From contig JAAWWF010000010.1 of the NCBI GenBank assembly GCA_021404565.1, positions 157,581-221,580 of the forward strand: a stretch of DNA of 64,000 nt, written 5' to 3'. This DNA comes from Roseivirga sp. (GTDB taxonomy: Bacteria; Bacteroidota; Bacteroidia; Cytophagales; Cyclobacteriaceae). Below, piece by piece: positions 43,545 to 52,106 of this stretch. Made by a program: the position numbers and the translations under genes. Within the stretch, counting starts at the first letter, position 1. Each line of letters opens with the position of its first letter. Below the pieces are notes generated by a model that did no database searches, was not told where the DNA came from, and saw only the letters and a program-made list of their open reading frames with translations.

Positions 43545-44210
43545 ATGTTTCACAATCTTCTCAACCCTACTCCTGGTAAGTGTCTCAAGCCCTTTGATTA
43601 TAAAAGAAATTCAGAAAACCTCTATATCACCTTTTGTGACAAGAGTCCAACAGCGTGTCAGGTATTGTTCGAAGAATTTCAATCTATTCCTCAGGTAAGA
43701 ATCATTCAGGGGAATGCGCTGAAACTCAAGGCCGATGCCATTGTAAGTCCTGCCAATAGTTTCGGAGATATGGGCGGTGGGATAGACAAAGCAATTGATG
43801 ACTTTTACAAAGGTAAAGCTCAAAAGAATGCGATAGAGAACATTAGAAGAGACTTTTTGGGTGAACTCCCGGTTGGTAGCGCAATAATACTACGCATGGA
43901 TAACAGAAGGTTAGCACATTTAATAGTCGCCCCTACTATGAGAATCCCGGGCAATGTAAGTGGAACTATCAATGCCTATTTGGCCATGAGAGCGATTTTA
44001 GTGGCAGTGTTCAAGCACAATGAAAGAACACCTCCAAAGATTCAACATATTGTAGTTCCGAGTCTTTGTACAGGGGTCGGCAGAATGCCTTTTGTGCAAT
44101 CGGCTCATCAGATGTTAAAAGCCTACCAAAACATTATCCTCGGCCAGTGGAAAGATGTAATCCATCCGTCTGTGGCTCCATTTGTTATGAAAAAGCAAAA
44201 CATAGACTAA
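43545..44210 (+). CDS. Macro domain protein (ADP-ribose binding)
   Basis: About 221 residues from the ATG at 43545; a TTG at 43521 is an alternative. The macro domain starts near residue 50 with VRIIQGNALKLKADAIVSPANSFGDMGGGIDKAI, the ADP-ribose binding loop with the characteristic Asn and Gly-Gly-Gly. Such domains bind or remove ADP-ribose. No ADP-ribosyltransferase partner is recognised beside it. The preceding gene might be the partner in a two-gene system, but its family is not known. Confidence 0.85.
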   Translation: MFHNLLNPTPGKCLKPFDYKRNSENLYITFCDKSPTACQVLFEEFQSIPQVRIIQGNALKLKADAIVSPANSFGDMGGGIDKAIDDFYKGKAQKNAIENIRRDFLGELPVGSAIILRMDNRRLAHLIVAPTMRIPGNVSGTINAYLAMRAILVAVFKHNERTPPKIQHIVVPSLCTGVGRMPFVQSAHQMLKAYQNIILGQWKDVIHPSVAPFVMKKQNID

Positions 44211-44264
44211 GCAAAAAGAACGGAAGCGGTTTTGTAGACTACAAGTAACGCAACTTACCTGGCT

Positions 44265-45899
44265 CTAACTCGCCTTATACCATTTTACCTCATCGGCCAG
44301 ATCTTGCTTCAGCTCAATTTCGGGGTCTTTCACAGGTACCTTGCCTTCCGCTCTTAACCTCAATTGTTCTTCAATCTCTTTTTTCACCGCTTTTCGGTAC
44401 GGCAGAAAATGCTCGATAAAGAGGGAAAATGACAGATAATTACCAATACCACCGCGGTTGTGCCTCCACATACCCCAAAGGTATTTCCAGAAAACGAAGC
44501 GGGTACTTCTGAGCATGCCCTGCTTCCAAATAATTTTAAGAAGGAAAATCAGTCCTCTCCAATCGATATCTGTCTTATGCTTGTTCGCCAGTTTTTTTCT
44601 TAGTACCGGATCGCTATGCACTTTGGCCGTGCCCACCATCCGGAAGTGCTCATAGGTTCGTTTGAGGTAATTCTTAGGGTCGTAAAGATCCCAGAAGGTC
44701 TCCATATATTCGGTAGCAACTTCTTCCACTGGGCGGCTGGGCACAAAGTTGATCAGAGTTGTCTGAGTCAGGTTGGCATCATCGAGAAGTCTGCCTTCTT
44801 TTTTCAACCTGTCCCACAACCCGGTTCCGGGTAAAGCCTGAAGCATACTAAAGGTGACTCCAGGTAGGTTATTTTCCGTTACAAAGTCGAAGACCCGTTT
44901 GCCTGCTCCTGTTTTCTCATCGTCAAAGCCGATAATAAAACCGGCAAAAATCCGTAGCCCCATCCTGGCGATCTTTTCCAGAGATTCATTCATGGGCTGG
45001 CGATTATTCTGGTGCTTCAAGGTCAAAGCCAGGCTCTCCGTATCCGGAGTTTCTATACCAATAAACACGGTAGAGAATTTGCTCATCACCATCAGTTCCA
45101 GCAGCTCATCGTCATGCGCCATATCGATAGAGGCTTCTGTAGTAAAGCTGAAAGGATAACCATTGGCCTCCTGCCAGGATATAAGCTCCTTTAAAAAGGG
45201 CTTGACAGTGCGTTTGTTACCGATAAAATTGTCGTCTACAAAAAACACTCCGCCAGACCAACCAAGCTCCTTCAGGCGATCAAGCTCAGCCTGAACCTGG
45301 GTGGCCGTTTTTGTTCTGGGCACGCGACCATAGAGGATAATGATATCGCAAAACTCACATCGGAACGGGCAGCCCCTGGAATATTGAACAGCCATGATGA
45401 AGTAAGCATCCATGTCCAGTAAATCGAAACGGGGTACGGGACTAAGTGCCACATTGGGTTTTTCTTTCGATCTGAAAATTCCAGATGTTTCACCTCTCTC
45501 AATCGCCTCAACGAATAATGGAATGGTATCTTCGCCTTCATCGAGCACTAAAAAATCTGCACCTGCATTGAGCATATCATTGGGCAGCGAGGTGGCGTAG
45601 GGTCCTCCTACTACGACTATCTTACCCCTGCGTTTGGCCTCCCTGATCTGGCCCATGAAATCTTCCTTTTGGGCAATCATCCCTGACATCATCACCAGGT
45701 CGGCCCATTCCCAGTCATCTTCGGTGACAGGCTCGATATTTCGATCCTTCAGCCTGAATTCCCATTCCTGGGGCATCAGGGCAGCTACGGTGATCAAACT
45801 TAAAGGAGGCATAAATGCCTTCTTACCTATACCTTCAACGGCCTTTTCAAAAGACCAGAAGCTGGTAGGAAAAATAGGGTAGGATAATAAAACTTTCAT
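44265..45899 (-). CDS. B12-binding radical SAM protein with DUF4070-type tail
   Basis: About 544 residues from the ATG at 45899 (MKVLLSYPIFPTSFW); a longer frame from 45956 adds a segment not needed by the fold. The N-terminal 130 residues match the cobalamin-binding domain (LVMMSGMIAQKEDF). The radical SAM centre is CPFRCEFC near 186, followed by ILYGRVPRTKTATQVQ. The last 150 residues match a DUF4070-like tail. Members act on many substrates, so this one cannot be assigned. It is followed by the repeats around the second GIY-YIG gene. Confidence 0.9.
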   Translation of the reverse strand: MKVLLSYPIFPTSFWSFEKAVEGIGKKAFMPPLSLITVAALMPQEWEFRLKDRNIEPVTEDDWEWADLVMMSGMIAQKEDFMGQIREAKRRGKIVVVGGPYATSLPNDMLNAGADFLVLDEGEDTIPLFVEAIERGETSGIFRSKEKPNVALSPVPRFDLLDMDAYFIMAVQYSRGCPFRCEFCDIIILYGRVPRTKTATQVQAELDRLKELGWSGGVFFVDDNFIGNKRTVKPFLKELISWQEANGYPFSFTTEASIDMAHDDELLELMVMSKFSTVFIGIETPDTESLALTLKHQNNRQPMNESLEKIARMGLRIFAGFIIGFDDEKTGAGKRVFDFVTENNLPGVTFSMLQALPGTGLWDRLKKEGRLLDDANLTQTTLINFVPSRPVEEVATEYMETFWDLYDPKNYLKRTYEHFRMVGTAKVHSDPVLRKKLANKHKTDIDWRGLIFLLKIIWKQGMLRSTRFVFWKYLWGMWRHNRGGIGNYLSFSLFIEHFLPYRKAVKKEIEEQLRLRAEGKVPVKDPEIELKQDLADEVKWYKAS

Positions 45900-46013
45900 A
45901 TGACGTACTGAATCATTAAGATAAGAATTAAGCTGTAAAAAAAAGGACTGGGACAAGATTAGATTTTCACGGTCTTGAGAAACCCCGCTCAGATGTCACC
46001 GAGTCAATTAAGC

Positions 46014-46405
46014 AGAGATTCTTCGCTACACTCAGAATAAAAAAGAGGGGTGGTTAGGTTTTAGTTTCCATTACAAACCCGGAGGTTACTTCTCAAATCC
46101 CTTATCCTGCTTTCCTATCCTGAAGTATGAAGGATCTGCAGGAGTAAACAGATACTCTTGTGAACAGGACGACCCGGCATAATTCAAAAACCGCGAACCC
46201 AAACTGCACAACCCGAATGGTATCACATTCTCAGAGATTCTTCGCTGAACTCAGAATAAAAAAGAGGGGTGGATGGGGTTTCTTTTCTGTAACAGATTTC
46301 GAGGCTAAATTTCAAATCCACCTCCTGCTTTCCAATCCTGAAGTATGAAGGATCTAAAGCAGGGAAACCAAAATACTCTGGAGACTCTTCGTTCCTCAGG
46401 ATAAA
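46014..46405. repeat. Dispersed repeat units left of the second GIY-YIG gene
   Basis: A unit of about 218 bases (46014-46231) starts GAGATTCTTCGCTACACTCAG and contains AATAAAAAAGAGGGGTGG and a hairpin ATCCT-n-AGGAT around 46117-46135. A second unit starts at 46232 and is truncated near 46375; a short fragment (GACTCTTCGTTCCTCAGG) follows to about 46405. The match to the unit at 46893-47110 includes the same hairpin with different loop sequence. This class of repeat is common in intergenic regions of Bacteroidota. Confidence 0.75.
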
Positions 46406-46540
46406 AAAACAGAAGTGCAGAGAGCTTTCTAAAGGACGTTCCATCTACTTTCATATCTGCAGGTAGTAAGAATTTAATTACATTATTTTAGTTAGGTCAT
46501 TCTATTAATATTTTAGATAGAGAATCTGCCAAATAGAATT

Positions 46541-46885
46541 ATGGCCGCACCTGTATACCACATATATATAGTCACAAACAAGACTAAGTCTGTTCTTTAT
46601 ACAGGGAGAACTGATGACCTTCCTCAAAGAGTTATTGAACACTGGCTGGAAAGAGGGAAACCCCGAACTTTTGCCGGAAGATACCATTGTCATTATTTGG
46701 TTTACTTTGAAGACACGCGTTATGTGCTCAATGCGATCGAGAGAGAAAAGGAGATTAAGGGTTGGACACGCGCTAAAAAGGAAGCGCTTATCACCGAATT
46801 CAACCCCGAATGGAAGTTTTTAAATGAGGAGATTATGGAATGGCCTCCCATTGACCCTTTTCATAGAAACGATTTCTATGAGTAA
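46541..46885 (+). CDS. GIY-YIG nuclease superfamily protein, bracketed by repeats
   Basis: A 114-residue protein: YHIYIVTNKTKSVLYTGRTDDLPQRVIEHW holds the two GIY-YIG strands and the catalytic Arg, and EREKEIKGW the conserved Glu and Lys. It is related to the UPF0213-type members. The gene has related 218-base repeats on both sides (46014-46405 and 46893-47149), an arrangement that resembles a small mobile unit or a repeat family serviced by its nuclease; nothing proves mobility. The same family is at 33348 with a different repeat set. Confidence 0.88.
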   Translation: MAAPVYHIYIVTNKTKSVLYTGRTDDLPQRVIEHWLERGKPRTFAGRYHCHYLVYFEDTRYVLNAIEREKEIKGWTRAKKEALITEFNPEWKFLNEEIMEWPPIDPFHRNDFYE

Positions 46886-46892
46886 TAAAAAA

Positions 46893-47149
46893 TAGATTCT
46901 TCGCTGCGCTGAGAATAAAAAGGGGAATGGTTAGGTTCTCGTTTCAATTCCACACTTCGAAACTAATCCCGAATCTCACACCTCCGCTTTCCAATCCTGA
47001 CGAAGGAAGGATCTAAAGCTGAGGGAACGGATTACTCTTATAAACAAGAGACTCAGCGTAACCCTAATATCCCCACTCCGAATAGCACATCTCGAATGCC
47101 TGTGCTTTCTCAGAGATTCTTCGCTACTCTCAGAATGAAAAAGAGGGGA
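46893..47149. repeat. Dispersed repeat units right of the second GIY-YIG gene
   Basis: A full unit (46893-47110) begins AGATTCTTCGCTGCGCTGAGAATAAAAAG and contains ATCCTGACGAAGGAAGGAT, a short hairpin. The right end holds CGAATGCC-n-TTCTCAGAGATTCTTCGCT, where the next (truncated) unit begins at 47111 and ends by 47149. The unit length and order match the left-hand copies, so both sides derive from one element. Confidence 0.75.
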
Positions 47150-47165
47150 GTCACTAAAATCTGGG

Positions 47166-47816
47166 CTACACGGAAATAAACCCCTGCCTTACTGCCTTTA
47201 GAATAAGGCCGGCCGTATTCCTGACTCCAAATTTTGAAAGTAAATTCATGCGGTGTCCATCTACCGTCTTCTCACTGATAAAGAGCCGCTCCCCTATCTC
47301 CGTATTTGTCAGTTCCTCTGCAATTAAGGCCAACACCTCTTGTTCCCTGCGGGTAAGCTCCATCGCTCCTAAGCCAGGTGTTTTTTTTGATCGCTGCCTG
47401 AGACTTTTCAGTAAGGCATTGGTTACCCTGTCTGATGAGTACATACCTGTTTCATGCACGGTATGGATAGCCTCTAATAGTACGTCTCTCTTGGTGTTCT
47501 TAAGCAGATAGCCATTGGCGCCCATCTCCATCAGGTAGGCCGTCATGCGTTCTTCTTCATGCATAGTTAGAATCAGCACATTCACGTTAGGATAAAGTTT
47601 CTTTATCTCCTTGCAGGCCTCCATACCATCCATCTCAGGCATTTCCAGATCGAGCAAGACAACATCCACCTCATGTATGGCCATGGCTTTGAGCAACTCT
47701 TTACCGTCACCCACTTCTATCACCACTTCTATTCCCTCCAATCGAGACAGAATCGCTTTCAGGCCTTCTCTGAATAAGGCGTGATCATCGGCCAACGCCA
47801 CCTTTATCTTGCTCAT
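47166..47816 (-). CDS. NarL/FixJ-type response regulator (sensory module 3)
   Basis: A 216-residue regulator with the acidic pocket ADDHALFREGL, the phosphoacceptor Asp in VLLDLEMPEMDG and Lys in GYLLKN, then a LuxR-type helix-turn-helix (LTRREQEVLALIAEELTNTEIGERLF, TVDGHR). Its ATG overlaps the kinase stop by four bases. In this copy the downstream side runs straight into the repeats at 46.9-47.1 kb rather than a terminator or lectin gene. Confidence 0.94.
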   Translation of the reverse strand: MSKIKVALADDHALFREGLKAILSRLEGIEVVIEVGDGKELLKAMAIHEVDVVLLDLEMPEMDGMEACKEIKKLYPNVNVLILTMHEEERMTAYLMEMGANGYLLKNTKRDVLLEAIHTVHETGMYSSDRVTNALLKSLRQRSKKTPGLGAMELTRREQEVLALIAEELTNTEIGERLFISEKTVDGHRMNLLSKFGVRNTAGLILKAVRQGFISV

Positions 47817-48604
47817 AAATCGGCTCCTTTTAAAACTGTAATACTTATAAAAACGCCTGCCTCATTCGTATCATGAACGGTAAGCTTTCCTCCGAGAATT
47901 TTTATCCTGCTTTCGATATTTTTCATACCAAGACCAGCATTTACCGACTGGTTTCGGTGAAAGCCTACACCGTTGTCCCGATAGTCAAGCCTGAAATGTC
48001 CGGGGTCGGACTCCAACTCTACACTTACTGCTGAAGCCTGCGCATGCCTGATGGTGTTGGTAAGGAGCTCCTGCACTACCCGGTAAACAAGCAACTCCTG
48101 ATCTTTAGTAAGTTTGTGGTGATACTCACTGCTGAATTCAAATTCCAGCCTGGCAGCCTTACCCACTTTTTCGGTTAATTCTGCCAATGCTTCGGAAAGC
48201 CCAAGGTTGTCGAGTACCACAGGCCGCAGGTCAGCGGAAATATGTCGCACCGATTGAATGGTGTCTTCCAGCAATTCATTGATTTTCTTCCGGGTGTCTT
48301 CGTTCTCAGCAGGTTCATCGGCACATAACTGATCGAAATAGAGCTGTGTAGTAGAAAGCATTACTCCTACTCCATCGTGTAAATCTCTGGCGATGCGTTG
48401 GCGTTCAATTTCCTGGTTTTTAACATTTGCTTCGAGCAACGCCAATTGGTAGTCCGCTTCTGTCTCCTCTTGTTGACGTTTCTGCCTGAGGAGTTTACGC
48501 TGATATACAAGCACAAAAACGATGATAATCATGGTCAGAACAAACATTCCGATCATGCCCACCATCAGGCCACTGAAATCTCCACTTATTCCGGCTTCAT
48601 CCAT
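47813..48604 (-). CDS. NarL-type sensor histidine kinase with short membrane anchor (module 3)
   Basis: The ATG at 48604 begins MDEAGISGD, which aligns with the module 2 kinase; an ATG four codons upstream (48616) is possible. One helix (about 13-33) is followed by a coiled coil and RDLHDGVGVMLS with the phosphoacceptor His. The HATPase domain has ELLTNTIRHAQA, DNGVGF and GLGMKNIESRI. There is no extracytoplasmic sensor domain. It overlaps the membrane-protein gene by 19 bases and the regulator gene by four bases. Confidence 0.93.
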   Translation of the reverse strand: MDEAGISGDFSGLMVGMIGMFVLTMIIIVFVLVYQRKLLRQKRQQEETEADYQLALLEANVKNQEIERQRIARDLHDGVGVMLSTTQLYFDQLCADEPAENEDTRKKINELLEDTIQSVRHISADLRPVVLDNLGLSEALAELTEKVGKAARLEFEFSSEYHHKLTKDQELLVYRVVQELLTNTIRHAQASAVSVELESDPGHFRLDYRDNGVGFHRNQSVNAGLGMKNIESRIKILGGKLTVHDTNEAGVFISITVLKGADL

Positions 48605-49233
48605 AAGGCAATGCAAAAGGCGATATAGTGTAATACATTAAAGAATATATGGAGGGTCCAGATATTGATGGTACTCTCTATAGAAAACGGGACCAGCTTC
48701 TCGCCAAAAGTAAACAGAGCAAAACTGCTCGAAAAGTAGGTAAGGACACCAATATTGATCCAGAACATGGCGCTTTTCTCCAGCCTGTCGTAACGCATAT
48801 CATTTAATACCCGAAAGAGGAAGGACACAGAGAGCCCGATCAGGAGTACGCTCGAAACAGTGGTGACATTGGTATTGGGTTCAAAAACAGATTGAAAGAA
48901 AAGGGCATTGGCAATACCAAAGGTTATAAAAACCAAAATGCTCCATTTAAAAACGCTCTCAATGGTTTTGTTTTCAAAAGTGCTTCGGTAAATCATGGCC
49001 AATACACAAAACTCCAGGATGGCGTAAATATGAAAGACAGGAAAGTTGTTGTTACTCTGCTGCCAGAGCACTTCCGAAACTACTTCGCTGACTCCGGTGA
49101 TGAGCAAAATAGTCAATAATAACTTCTGAAGTTTGCCCAGGCTTTTCAACCTGAATAATCCCGTCATGACACACAAAAGGATCAGTCCCTGAGGTACATA
49201 TGCGAGTACTATAAACAGGTCTTTGTTATTCAT
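48586..49233 (-). CDS. Seven-helix membrane protein, candidate sensor (module 3)
   Basis: A 215-residue protein with about seven helices, aligned throughout with the module 2 copy: FHIYAILEFCVLAMIY, PNTNVTTVSS, KSAMFWINIGVLTYFSSS and the C-terminal ALWMKPE. Two large hydrophobic blocks flank a conserved polar loop. It lies 17 bases after the CPxxC protein gene. It probably acts as the input part for the anchor-only kinase; this is inferred from gene order repeated in three modules. Confidence 0.85.
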   Translation of the reverse strand: MNNKDLFIVLAYVPQGLILLCVMTGLFRLKSLGKLQKLLLTILLITGVSEVVSEVLWQQSNNNFPVFHIYAILEFCVLAMIYRSTFENKTIESVFKWSILVFITFGIANALFFQSVFEPNTNVTTVSSVLLIGLSVSFLFRVLNDMRYDRLEKSAMFWINIGVLTYFSSSFALFTFGEKLVPFSIESTINIWTLHIFFNVLHYIAFCIALWMKPE

Positions 49234-49250
49234 TAATGACGATTGATCAT

Positions 49251-50006
49251 TCAGTTACAAGTGGAAGGGCAGGGTTTCAGATATTCAAAAAGAACCTCAT
49301 CATCGTCATCATCAGTCAAGCCGCCAAATGATCTCAATCCTTTTTTGGCAATTGCCAACAGGGTTTCGTCATCCAGCTTTTTTGTCCTGAGCACTATCAC
49401 CGGTGTAAAGGTGAACGCGCCCTTATCATCCAGTTTATTCATATCAGCCCCCATATACAGATCAATGGCCTTCAGGTTATCCTGGACTCCTTTCATGGTC
49501 AGCACATCGAAGAGCAGTGTATTGGTCTTTTTGCTGATATGATAACGCAGGAGTCGTTGCAACTGCGGTATCTGATTCTTCTCTGTAGGTTTATAAGCCA
49601 GGAACAGGTCATCCACCAGGGTAGAATCAATCAGGAGCCAGTTTCGGTTGACTGCCTCTTTGAAAACTCCGGGCACCAGGCCCGAATAGGGGGCATCTGA
49701 TGAATAAGGTTTAAATGTGGCAGAACCTTCAAGCCCTCCTTCTTTACACACCTCTAATATGGGCGCAAAAGTAGCCTCTCCATTTACCGCTTCTTTTTTA
49801 GTCAAGGCCATGTGCAAGGTTAACGACTTCAGGGAGTCCGACTTCAACAGACTTAAGGCCTCCCCCTCTAAAACCAAAGCCCCAAGGCGCATCTGCTGAA
49901 GATCGCCCGACTTATCTTTCTCCATAAAATGAAAGTGATTGACAAGTTGTGCGATATCACAGCACTGCCAGTTTTCGATGTGATCTGAGATCATTTTCTT
50001 ATCCAT
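49251..50006 (-). CDS. CPxxC-tail protein of sensory module 3 (unknown function)
   Basis: A 251-residue soluble protein, no signal peptide. It begins MDKKMISDHIENWQCCDIAQL; the WxxC motif also occurs in copy 1. LTLHMALTKKEAVNGEATFAPILEV, ILRYHIS-like LLRYHISKKTN, AIDLYMGADMNKL and FTPVIVLRTK align with copy 2. An Asp-rich stretch (DDDDDE) comes near the end, followed by the C-terminal EYLKPCPSTCN. As in the other modules, it is the first gene. Its function is unknown. Confidence 0.8.
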   Translation of the reverse strand: MDKKMISDHIENWQCCDIAQLVNHFHFMEKDKSGDLQQMRLGALVLEGEALSLLKSDSLKSLTLHMALTKKEAVNGEATFAPILEVCKEGGLEGSATFKPYSSDAPYSGLVPGVFKEAVNRNWLLIDSTLVDDLFLAYKPTEKNQIPQLQRLLRYHISKKTNTLLFDVLTMKGVQDNLKAIDLYMGADMNKLDDKGAFTFTPVIVLRTKKLDDETLLAIAKKGLRSFGGLTDDDDDEVLFEYLKPCPSTCN

Positions 50007-50137
50007 ACTAAACCTGTTTTAGTGGTAAAAACCAAACCAGCAAGTTTTCACTCAATGGTAATTTGATATGATTTTCACTGACAATTAAAGATAAATCGAG
50101 AAGAAGTTACTCAGTAATATTTCATTTTCTGTAAAAA

Positions 50138-50182
50138 CCAAACCTATCCCCTTGCCAGACCAGGGGAATTCCCCCGGTTTGG
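50138..50182 (+). promoter_or_regulatory. Nested hairpin in the leader of the 50278 gene
   Basis: CCAAACC (50138-50144) pairs with GGTTTGG (50176-50182) and encloses TCCCCT (50147-50152) paired with AGGGGA (50162-50167). The nested structure ends 95 bases before the ATG at 50278. It has no sequence match to the shared leader of the small genes. It may be an attenuator or a stable 5' structure. Confidence 0.5.
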
Positions 50183-50277
50183 ATTACCCTGTTTTTCCAG
50201 CTTCTACAGGACCTTTCGGCTTCAGACCTTTAGCTCATCAAAAACAATTCACAAACCATTTTTTAAAAGAACAGATC

Positions 50278-51177
50278 ATGTCAAACAATCAAACACAAGA
50301 ACAGTCAGGAATTGATGCTCATCCTTCATTGGTGCTGGCGCATCCCATGCTCAAAGAATTATCTATTACAGCAGCACAAGTGCGAACTGCCAAAAATCAT
50401 GAAAGACTCATTACTGTTTTTCAATTTCCTGAAGCCTTAAACCACTTTGTAGCTATTCCGCACGAAACGCTTGTGCACAATCTGGATCAGACTATATCTT
50501 CACTGGGAAACAGTGCAGATGCTATGGCCTGGAGCTGGGTATGGCCCTGGGATATTGCCAGATTTGCCGTTTCTGCTCCGAAGGATTTTCTGCGTGAGGT
50601 AGGCAGATTTCCACATTTGGCAAAGGGACTTATAGACAGCTTAAACACAGGTCATACCAGTTCTGAAAACCTGAATAAGGTTCGTGGCCTGGCCAGTTTC
50701 GACAAAATGAGAGAGTTTTTCAGTGGACTCGGCCAACACCAGGAATTTAAAACGCTTTACCCAAATGCTGCCAAACTGTGCAGAGTGGCCGGAGGAGAAG
50801 ATGCAGGTGGCCCATTAGCTGCTCCTGAAAACATTGGTTCCAGCAATGAAAAAGTCATGAAGTTTATCGTTGAAGTTCTTATCGCTATCGGGGTGATTTC
50901 CGGAGCTATCGGTGCCGCAGCCGCTACCGTTTTGGGCATTGTACTTGGCGTCATCGGCCTTGTAGTCGGTGCATCAGCAATTATCGTGGGAGCTGCTGCC
51001 ATTGCGCTGGTCATTTGTGCTGTTGCGGTGATCGTAATTGTGCTGTTAGGTCTTGCCATTACTATTGTTGCCACCATTGCTGCATTGATCATAGGTGGAA
51101 TTCTGATATTCAATACTTCGGGCACAGATGATATTGATGAATATGTGACGGGAGAACTGGCCTTACAACTGGTTTGA
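50278..51177 (+). CDS. Protein with an 80-residue Gly/Ala/Val/Ile-rich hydrophobic C-terminus
   Basis: About 299 residues from the ATG at 50278; the upstream in-frame stretch from 50152 looks non-coding. The first 190 residues are polar and helical, with no signal peptide. From about 198 to 280 the sequence is nearly all G, A, V, I, L with repeated GxxxG-like spacing, forming three or four tightly packed helices, and then a short acidic end. The fold resembles pore-forming or membrane-scaffold proteins by composition only. It is divergent from module 3 and may be controlled by it. Confidence 0.7.
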   Translation: MSNNQTQEQSGIDAHPSLVLAHPMLKELSITAAQVRTAKNHERLITVFQFPEALNHFVAIPHETLVHNLDQTISSLGNSADAMAWSWVWPWDIARFAVSAPKDFLREVGRFPHLAKGLIDSLNTGHTSSENLNKVRGLASFDKMREFFSGLGQHQEFKTLYPNAAKLCRVAGGEDAGGPLAAPENIGSSNEKVMKFIVEVLIAIGVISGAIGAAAATVLGIVLGVIGLVVGASAIIVGAAAIALVICAVAVIVIVLLGLAITIVATIAALIIGGILIFNTSGTDDIDEYVTGELALQLV

Positions 51178-51220
51178 ATACAGCCTGATTAATCAGGTAG
51201 TTTCCAATTCCGACCCGATG

Positions 51221-51282
51221 GGCCTCGTTCACCTTTGAGGCCTTGGTAAAACAATTAACCCGGGGTTGACTCTCCGGGTTTT
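51221..51282 (+). terminator. Tandem hairpins after the hydrophobic-tail gene
   Basis: GGCCTC/GAGGCC (51221-51242) is followed by AACCCGG/CCGGGTT (51257-51280) and a short T-run. The second hairpin is the better terminator. It lies about 80 bases past the stop codon. Confidence 0.7.
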
Positions 51283-51329
51283 ACATCTCTTATACTCCGG
51301 CCTTCCTCTACCAATTTGCCCTTGATTAA

Positions 51330-52106
51330 TTACTGATTCTCTACCCAACTTCTGAATTCAGGGGTACGGCTATTAGTCGTATAAAGGTTGACAGCGGGTC
51401 TGCCCAAGGTGATTACCAGGCGGTTTTTGGTATAAGCATCGTACTTCAAAATGCTGTCGATATTGACAATCTCGCTGCGGTTGATTCTGAAAAACTGCTT
51501 CGGGTCTATGGCCTCCTCAATGGCGCTAAGCGAGTAGTTGAGGATATGTTTCTTGCCTAAACGATCAATCCCCACCACAAAGTCACCCTGCGCTTGAAAA
51601 TAAGCGATTTCATCTACCTTGAGCAGGAATACGCCATCCCGCTTTTTTACAGTAAAGGTGCGCTTATACTGCTGCTCCCGGTTAATCAATGTCTTGAACT
51701 CTCTGAGGAGCGCAGGAGAAATGGCAGGCTCAGGGGCTATATTTTGTTCAAAGAGCAACTGATACTTTTGCCAGGCCTCCATTACCTGCTCGCGGGTATA
51801 GGGTTTTAGCAGATAAGCGATGCCATTGGTATTGAAAGCTTCCAGGTAAAACTTATCATAGGCCGTACAAAAAATGATAGGACAGCGGGGCTTTATTCTG
51901 TCGTAAATCTCGAAGGAGCTGCCGTCCAGCAGTTCTATGTCTGAAAAGATCAGGTCGGGCTGATGAGTCTTCAGGTAATCGATACCTTCAGCTACAGATC
52001 TCTTCCAATCGGTGAGGGCATCACCTGCCATTTCATCGATCAGGTCGAGCAGTTTCTCCCCAGCCCGTTGCTCATCTTCCAGCACCAGTATTTTCAAGTC
52101 CTTCAT
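51330..52106 (-). CDS. LytTR-family response regulator (second system)
   Basis: A 258-residue regulator with a receiver domain (VLEDEQRAGEKL, phosphoacceptor Asp in LIFSDIELLDG, and LLKPYT) and a C-terminal LytTR DNA-binding domain (VDEIAYFQAQGDFVVGID, RINRSEIVNIDSI). Its ATG overlaps the kinase stop by four bases. It is the second LytS/LytTR pair in the window; the first is at 7001-8918. Confidence 0.93.
   Translation of the reverse strand: MKDLKILVLEDEQRAGEKLLDLIDEMAGDALTDWKRSVAEGIDYLKTHQPDLIFSDIELLDGSSFEIYDRIKPRCPIIFCTAYDKFYLEAFNTNGIAYLLKPYTREQVMEAWQKYQLLFEQNIAPEPAISPALLREFKTLINREQQYKRTFTVKKRDGVFLLKVDEIAYFQAQGDFVVGIDRLGKKHILNYSLSAIEEAIDPKQFFRINRSEIVNIDSILKYDAYTKNRLVITLGRPAVNLYTTNSRTPEFRSWVENQ

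Noticed and set aside
42995..44210. DarT/DarG toxin-antitoxin pair
   Set aside because: The second gene has a macro domain, but the first lacks the DarT ADP-ribosyltransferase pattern and the macro protein lacks the usual DarG C-terminal extension.
50152..50277. N-terminal extension of the 50278 gene
   Set aside because: The upstream frame contains the nested hairpin and a Pro/Phe-rich translation unlike the protein; the ATG at 50278 begins a normal polar N-terminus.
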